Positions 59,484 through 64,000 of a stretch of 64,000 bases of DNA are shown here, piece by piece (the first letter of the stretch is position 1; the number at the start of each line of letters is the position of its first letter). Under the pieces are notes generated by a model that was not told the origin of the DNA, did not search any database, and saw only the letters and a list, made by a program, of their open reading frames with translations. Both the position numbers and the translations under genes were made by a program. Source of the stretch: Piscinibacter gummiphilus (GTDB lineage: Bacteria > Pseudomonadota > Gammaproteobacteria > Burkholderiales > Burkholderiaceae_C); contig NZ_CP015118.1 in the NCBI RefSeq assembly GCF_002116905.1, forward strand, positions 5,394,001 through 5,458,000, read 5' to 3'.

Positions 59484-60665
59484 ATGAGCAAGGACATCTG
59501 GATCCTCAGCGCCACCCGCACCGCCATCGGCAGCTTCGGCGGCGCGCTCAAGGAAGTGCCGCCCACCCAGCTCGGCGCCACCGTGCTGCGCGAAGCGGTG
59601 AAGCGCTCGGGCGTCGACCCGGAGGCCTTCGGCCACGTCGTGTTCGGCAACGTGATCCCCACCGAACCGCGCGACGCGTACCTCAGCCGCGTGGCCTCGA
59701 TGGAGGGCGGCCTGTCGAAGGACGTGCCCGCGTTCAACGTGAACCGCCTGTGCGGCTCGGGGCTGCAGGCCATCGTGTCGGCCGCGCAGGCCATCGCGCT
59801 CGGTGACGCCGACTTCGCCGTGGGCGGTGGCGCCGAATCGATGAGCCGCGGCCCGTACATGGTGCCCGCCGCGCGCTGGGGCGCGCGCATGGGCGACATC
59901 GCGATGGTCGACTACATGACGGCCATCCTGCACGACCCGTTCGGCAAGTTCCACATGGGCATCACGGCCGAGAACGTGGCCGCCGAACACGGCATCTCCC
60001 GCGAGATGCAGGACGAGCTGGCGCTCGAGAGCCAGCGCCGCGCCGTCGCCGCCATCGACGCCGGCCGCTTCAAGGACCAGATCGTCCCGGTGGAGATCGC
60101 CGGCCGCAAGGGCACCGTGGTGTTCGACACCGACGAACACCCGCGCCGCGACGCCTCGTTGCAGGCCCTGTCGGCGATGCGCACCGTGTTCAAGAAGGAC
60201 GGCACCGTGACCGCCGGCAACGCGTCGGGCATCAACGACGGCGCCGCCGCGCTGGTGCTCGCCAGCGCCGGCCGCGCCCGCACGCTGGGCCTGAAGCCGA
60301 TGGCCCGCCTGGTGGCCTACGCCCATGCCGGCGTGGACCCGGCGCTGATGGGCATCGGCCCCGTGCCCGCCACGCAGCGCGTGCTGGAGAAGGCCGGCCT
60401 CAAGGTGAGCGACCTCGACGTGATCGAGTCGAACGAGGCCTTCGCCGCGCAGGCCTGCGCCGTGTCGCGCGCGCTCGACTTCGACCCGGCCAAGGTCAAC
60501 GTCAACGGCTCGGGCATCTCGCTGGGCCACCCGGTGGGCGCCACGGGCGCCATCATCGCCACGAAGGCCCTGCACGAGCTGCAGCGCGTGCAGGGCCGCT
60601 ACGCCCTCGTCACGATGTGCATCGGTGGCGGCCAGGGCATCGCCGCGATCTTCGAGCGCGCCTGA
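59484..60665 (+). CDS. Thiolase (acetyl-CoA C-acyltransferase, BktB-like)
   Basis: 393 residues. All thiolase catalytic segments are present: nucleophilic cysteine in NVNRLCGSGLQAIVSAAQAI, the histidine in GSGISLGHPVGATGA, and the second cysteine in MCIGGGQGIAAIF. The N terminus KDIWILSATRTAIGSFGG fixes the start at 59484. It can cleave acetoacetyl-CoA, the end product of glutaryl-CoA breakdown via crotonyl-CoA, or run in reverse toward polyhydroxyalkanoate. Context favours the former, but both are possible. The distance to gcdH (131 bases) allows its own promoter. Confidence 0.93.
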   Translation: MSKDIWILSATRTAIGSFGGALKEVPPTQLGATVLREAVKRSGVDPEAFGHVVFGNVIPTEPRDAYLSRVASMEGGLSKDVPAFNVNRLCGSGLQAIVSAAQAIALGDADFAVGGGAESMSRGPYMVPAARWGARMGDIAMVDYMTAILHDPFGKFHMGITAENVAAEHGISREMQDELALESQRRAVAAIDAGRFKDQIVPVEIAGRKGTVVFDTDEHPRRDASLQALSAMRTVFKKDGTVTAGNASGINDGAAALVLASAGRARTLGLKPMARLVAYAHAGVDPALMGIGPVPATQRVLEKAGLKVSDLDVIESNEAFAAQACAVSRALDFDPAKVNVNGSGISLGHPVGATGAIIATKALHELQRVQGRYALVTMCIGGGQGIAAIFERA

Positions 60666-60671
60666 TCCCCC

Positions 60672-61139
60672 TCAGGCGGGCGACGACCGCAGGCCGTAGG
60701 CCTGCTGGTCGACGAAGAGGTATTCCACCCGCAGCACCGCGTCGCCCTTCTCGCCGGCCGACGTGTACCCGATCACCGCCAGGGTGGCACCGGGCTTGAT
60801 CTCCTTCACGCGCCACGCCTCCATGCGCGTGAGCGGCGCCAGCTCCAGCGTCCAGCGCTTGTCGCGCCGCGTGGGCAGCACCGTCTTCTTCAGCACCGCG
60901 GGGCCGTCCACCTGCGCGCTCTGCGCGGGCAGCGGCAGCTTGGCGAGGTCGGCGGGCAGCTTCAGGTCGGGCTTCACGTCGAGTTCCAGCTCCACGTGCG
61001 GGTTGCGCCAGCGCACGCTGGCGGCCTGGCCTTCGAGGTAGATCGGGTGGTCGGTGTCGAAGCTGCTCCACCCGTGGTGGGCGAAGGCGGGGGCGATCCA
61101 GCTTCCCGCGGCGGCGATCATCAGGTGGCGGCGTTGCAT
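60672..61139 (-). CDS. DUF6152-type exported protein
   Basis: 155 residues with a short signal sequence (RRHLMIAAAGSWIAPAFA, possibly Tat). The start of the mature protein, HHGWSSFDTDHPIYLEGQAA, and VRWRNPHVELEL match the DUF6152 family, small periplasmic beta-sheet proteins of unknown role. The start at 61139 has GAAGGAG upstream. The next gene on the same strand (61153-61578) is 13 bases upstream and encodes a membrane protein, an association seen for this family. Confidence 0.82.
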   Translation of the reverse strand: MQRRHLMIAAAGSWIAPAFAHHGWSSFDTDHPIYLEGQAASVRWRNPHVELELDVKPDLKLPADLAKLPLPAQSAQVDGPAVLKKTVLPTRRDKRWTLELAPLTRMEAWRVKEIKPGATLAVIGYTSAGEKGDAVLRVEYLFVDQQAYGLRSSPA

Positions 61140-61152
61140 GACGAAGTCTCCT

Positions 61153-61578
61153 TCAGGCATAGGCGATCCAGCGACCGCAGATGATGACACCGAGCCAAGT
61201 CCCCAACGACAACGCGCCCAGCCAGCGGGCCAGCGCATCGTGGCGGCCGGTGCCGCCCCGCGCGTGGAAGGCCGCGGCGTTCAGGCCGGCGAGCACGATC
61301 AGCCCGAGCTTGACCTGGAAGGCGCGGTTGTGGAGCAGTTCGTCCGGCTGCGTGCCGAACATCGCGAGGCCGCTGGGCAGCACCAGCGCGAAGCCCGCCC
61401 AGGTGACCCCGAGGGTGAGCCGCGCGAGCCGGCCGGCGTCGAGCGCGGCCGCCAGCCCCCACAGCCGCAGGTCCAGCACCACGAGACTGCCGAACAGCAT
61501 CGCGATGCCGGCGAGGTGCACCACCTCCAGCAGCGGATAGGCCCACGGGTGGGACAGCGTCAGGAACGGTTCGAGCAT
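61153..61578 (-). CDS. Small membrane protein (DUF6644/DUF2214-like)
   Basis: 141 residues with about four membrane helices. The start at 61578 follows a perfect GGAGG. The first helix contains PLLEVVHLAGIAMLFGSLVVLDLRLWG (positions about 14-40), with a histidine and an aspartate in the membrane segment; two further histidines lie in helices or loops (LLHNRAF, FHARGG). Such a pattern suggests a heme- or metal-binding membrane protein, unproven. It precedes the DUF6152 gene by 13 bases and is divergent from the RND operon. Confidence 0.75.
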   Translation of the reverse strand: MLEPFLTLSHPWAYPLLEVVHLAGIAMLFGSLVVLDLRLWGLAAALDAGRLARLTLGVTWAGFALVLPSGLAMFGTQPDELLHNRAFQVKLGLIVLAGLNAAAFHARGGTGRHDALARWLGALSLGTWLGVIICGRWIAYA

Positions 61579-61675
61579 TCGTTGATCCTCCGGGGTTTGC
61601 CCTTTGGGGCAATGGTGCTCGGCGCCGCGACGGGATACCTTCCGTCCGAGATACCTTCGGGGAGGCCGAGTTCCC

Positions 61676-63196
61676 ATGTCCCTGCGCATGATGCTCCTCA
61701 TGGCGGCCGCCGTCCTGGCCACCGCCTGTTCAAAACCGCCACCCGCCGCCGCGCCACCCGCGCCCGCCGAGGTCGCGGCGCTCACGGTGTCCGCCCGCGA
61801 GGTGCCCGTGACCTTCGAGTTCGTGGGCCAGACCGAAAGCTCGCAGCAGGTGGAGATCCGCGCGCGGATCGACGGATTCCTCGAGAAACGGGTCTACACC
61901 GAAGGCTCGGCCGTGAAGGCCGGCCAGGTGATGTTCCTGATCGACCGCAAGCCGTTCGACGCGAACCTCGCCGCGGCGAACGCCGAACTCGCCCAGCAGC
62001 AGGCTCGCCTCACCACGGCCCGGGCCAACCTGACCCGGGTGAAGCCGCTCGTGGCCGACCATGCGCTGTCCGCCCGCGACCTCGACGACGCCACCGGGCA
62101 GGAGCAGGCCGCGGCCGCCGCGGTCGAGGCCGCGAAGGCGAAGGTCACCGACGCGAAGCTGAACGCGGGCTACGCCACCATCACCTCACCCGTCTCGGGC
62201 CTGTCGTCGTTCGCCAAGGTGCAGGAAGGCGCGTACGTCAACGCGTCGAACAGCCTGCTGACCTACGTCGCGAAGCTCGACCCGATGCGGGTGAACTTCA
62301 GCCTCTCGGAGAACGAGGTGCTGCGGGTGCGCGCCGAGACGGCCAAGGGCCAGCTCAAGGGATCGGACCGCGCGCACTACACGGTCACGCTCCGCATGGC
62401 CGACGGCTCGATCTACCCGTTCCCCGGCCGCATCACCTTCGCCGACGCCGCCTTCAGCCAGGACACCGGCACCTTCCTGCTCCGCGCGGAACTGCCCAAC
62501 CCGAAAGGCGACCTGCACCCCGGCCAGTTCGTGCGGGTGAGCGTGTACGGCTTCACGCGGCCGAACTCCATCGTGTTGCCGCAGCGGGCTGTGCAGCAGG
62601 GGCCGCGCGGGTACTTCGTGTGGCTCGTCGACAAGGACAACAAGGCCGCCCAGCGCGAGGTCGAGGCCGGCGAATGGCTCGGGGACAACTGGCTCGTCGG
62701 CAGCGGGTTGAAGGACGGTGACCGCGTGGTGGTGGACGGCGTGATGCGCCTCGCGCCCGGCGTGCCGGTCAAGGCCACGGCCGCACCGGCGGTCGTGATC
62801 CCGACGGCGGCCGAGATGCAGGCGTCCGCGGCAGGCGCGGCCGGGGGCACGGGCGCCCACGTCGCGGCACCCGCGGGCGGCCTCGGCCGGGTGCTGTTCG
62901 CGAAGGGCAGCGCGGTGCTCGACACCCGCGCGAAGGCCACCCTCGAACAACTGGCCGCCACGATGAAGGCGTCGCCTTCGCTGCACGTGACGGTCAGCGG
63001 TTACGTGGACTCGGACGGCAGCCACGCGGCCAACACCACGCTCGCGAAGAACCGCGCGGTGGCCGTGCGCGACGCACTCGCCGCGGCTGGCGTGCAGGCC
63101 GACCGCATCGCGCTGCGCCCGCCCGCCGACATCGTGGGCGGCGCCGACCACGACCAGGCGCGCCGCGTCGACATCGCCGAGGCCGCCGCCCGATGA
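61676..63196 (+). CDS. RND efflux periplasmic adaptor fused to an OmpA-like domain
   Basis: 506 residues. Lipoprotein signal (AAAVLATACSKPP), then a membrane-fusion protein of the AcrA/MexA type (about 40-375): VTFEFVGQTESSQQVEIRARIDGFL, coiled-coil hairpin AELAQQQARLTTARANLTRV, and beta-barrel segment LPNPKGDLHPGQFVRVSVYG. After a linker (375-405) comes an OmpA/MotB peptidoglycan-binding-like domain (about 408-506): LFAKGSAVLDTRAKATLEQLA and SGYVDSDGSHAANTTLAKNRA. The usual AcrA is about 390 residues, so the extra domain is genuine additional sequence. The start of the pump gene overlaps the stop. Confidence 0.9.
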   Translation: MSLRMMLLMAAAVLATACSKPPPAAAPPAPAEVAALTVSAREVPVTFEFVGQTESSQQVEIRARIDGFLEKRVYTEGSAVKAGQVMFLIDRKPFDANLAAANAELAQQQARLTTARANLTRVKPLVADHALSARDLDDATGQEQAAAAAVEAAKAKVTDAKLNAGYATITSPVSGLSSFAKVQEGAYVNASNSLLTYVAKLDPMRVNFSLSENEVLRVRAETAKGQLKGSDRAHYTVTLRMADGSIYPFPGRITFADAAFSQDTGTFLLRAELPNPKGDLHPGQFVRVSVYGFTRPNSIVLPQRAVQQGPRGYFVWLVDKDNKAAQREVEAGEWLGDNWLVGSGLKDGDRVVVDGVMRLAPGVPVKATAAPAVVIPTAAEMQASAAGAAGGTGAHVAAPAGGLGRVLFAKGSAVLDTRAKATLEQLAATMKASPSLHVTVSGYVDSDGSHAANTTLAKNRAVAVRDALAAAGVQADRIALRPPADIVGGADHDQARRVDIAEAAAR

Positions 63197-64000
63197 AATT
63201 CGCCCACTTCTTCATCGACCGGCCGATCTTCGCGTCGGTGCTGTCGATCATCCTGGTGCTGGCCGGCGCGGTGGCGATGTTCAACCTGCCGATCGCGCAA
63301 TTCCCCGACATCACGCCACCCCAGATCTCGGTGAGCGCCACCTACCCCGGCGCCAGCGCCGAGGTCGTCTCGCAGAACGTGGCCGCCCCGATCGAACAGC
63401 AGGTCAACGGCGCGGACAACATGATGTACATGAGCTCCACGGCGAGCTCCACGGGCAACGTCACGCTGTCGGTCTTCTTCGAGATCGGCACCGACCCGTC
63501 GCTCGCGCAGGTGGACGTGCAGAACCGCGTGAACCTCGCATTGCCCACGCTGCCGTCGGCGGTGAGCGCGCAGGGCGTGAGCGTGGCGAAGAAGTCGGCG
63601 GCGTTCATGCTCATCATCACCATCTTCGCGCCCGACAACCGCTACGACGCGAACTTCATCGCGAACTACGCGAACATCAACGTGCTCGACGCGATCAAGC
63701 GCATCCCGGGCGCGAACCAGAGTTCGATCATGGGCTCGCCCGACTACGCGATGCGCCTGTGGCTCAAGCCCGACCGCATGGCGAGCCTCGGCATCACCGC
63801 CACCGACATCCAGCAGGCGGTGGCCGCGCAGAACCAGCAGTACGCCGCCGGCCGGCTGGGCGCGCCGCCCACGGCCGCGCCGGTGCAGCAGACCTTCCCG
63901 GTGACGACCACCGGGCGCATGACCGAACCCGCGCAGTTCGACAACATCATCCTGCGCGCCGAGCCGGGCACCGGCGCCATCGTGCGCGTGAAGGACGTGG
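63193..64000 (+). CDS. RND-family multidrug efflux pump permease, N-terminal part
   Basis: Inner-membrane proton/drug antiporter of the AcrB class. The gene starts at ATG 63193, overlapping the adaptor stop (ATGA), and runs off the window; about 269 residues are seen. The first membrane helix (MKFAHFFIDRPIFASVLSII) is typical, followed by PIAQFPDITPPQISVSATYPGASAE, VNGADNMMYMSSTASSTGN and VQNRVNLALPTLPSAV, all standard periplasmic porter-domain segments. It forms a trimer that works with the adaptor and an outer-membrane channel. The substrate range is unknown and the outer-membrane gene is not in the window. Confidence 0.95.
   Translation, partial: MKFAHFFIDRPIFASVLSIILVLAGAVAMFNLPIAQFPDITPPQISVSATYPGASAEVVSQNVAAPIEQQVNGADNMMYMSSTASSTGNVTLSVFFEIGTDPSLAQVDVQNRVNLALPTLPSAVSAQGVSVAKKSAAFMLIITIFAPDNRYDANFIANYANINVLDAIKRIPGANQSSIMGSPDYAMRLWLKPDRMASLGITATDIQQAVAAQNQQYAAGRLGAPPTAAPVQQTFPVTTTGRMTEPAQFDNIILRAEPGTGAIVRVKDV

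Overview
This is high-GC chromosomal DNA. Both ends cut through genes: a prepilin peptidase on the left and an RND pump on the right. The opening order pilD-coaE-zapD-yacG, the two PEP-CTERM proteins, the NAD-salvage and guanidine operons and the overall composition suggest a betaproteobacterium of the order Burkholderiales, probably of the Leptothrix/Rubrivivax/Rhizobacter type. The placement is an inference; no rRNA gene lies in the window. I saw no tRNA, CRISPR array or insertion sequence.

Layout. 1-3960: pilD (partial), coaE, zapD, yacG and a large membrane protein with a C-terminal zinc ribbon. 3961-5400: an islet of visibly lower GC with two unknown genes in an overlapping pair, bounded by small inverted repeats. 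5399-11798, all leftward: an IclR regulator, then a five-gene NAD salvage operon in transcription order pncA-pncB-nadE-nadM-nrtR. Its last gene encodes a Nudix-type repressor. 11972-20164: a small unknown protein, a CYTH protein, a trypsin-like protein that appears catalytically dead, a secreted 5'-nucleotidase paired with a PEP-CTERM protein, a CorA/ZntB transporter, and a response regulator divergent from a CHASE3 histidine kinase.

20165-28340 is the regulatory centrepiece. A consensus sigma-54 promoter and a guanidine-I (ykkC) riboswitch precede a NitT/TauT-type ABC transporter, two urea-carboxylase-associated proteins (the carboxyguanidine deiminase pair) and a 1205-residue biotin-dependent guanidine/urea carboxylase. 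Together they would import guanidine and convert it to allophanate. No allophanate hydrolase is encoded in the window.

28327-38491: two chemoreceptors flanking an amino-acid-type binding protein and permease that lack a local ATPase, a secreted two-domain cyanophycinase-like protein, a VOC protein, a uracil/xanthine permease, a chlorite-dismutase-like protein and a DMT exporter. 38606-42506: a five-gene run of poorly known envelope proteins including an M50 (site-2-type) protease. 42525-45917: a LysR/quinone reductase pair, a nitronate monooxygenase-like enzyme and an OsmC protein. 45914-49884: a DUF779/aldehyde dehydrogenase operon and a divergent AcoR-type sigma-54 activator, with palindromes between them. 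49891-52288: an SDR, a LysR gene broken by a frameshift and a LysE exporter.

52335-55242: a Pho-box-like array, a second PEP-CTERM protein and a Tat-exported phospholipase C. This repeats the PEP-CTERM/phosphoesterase arrangement of 14302-16814 and points to phosphate scavenging. 55360-56100: a second lower-GC islet (a GNAT acetyltransferase) carrying the same repeat family as the first. 56215-64000: a DUF6250-like lipoprotein, a LysR regulator divergent from glutaryl-CoA dehydrogenase and a thiolase, two small DUF proteins, and an RND adaptor fused to an OmpA domain followed by the start of its pump.
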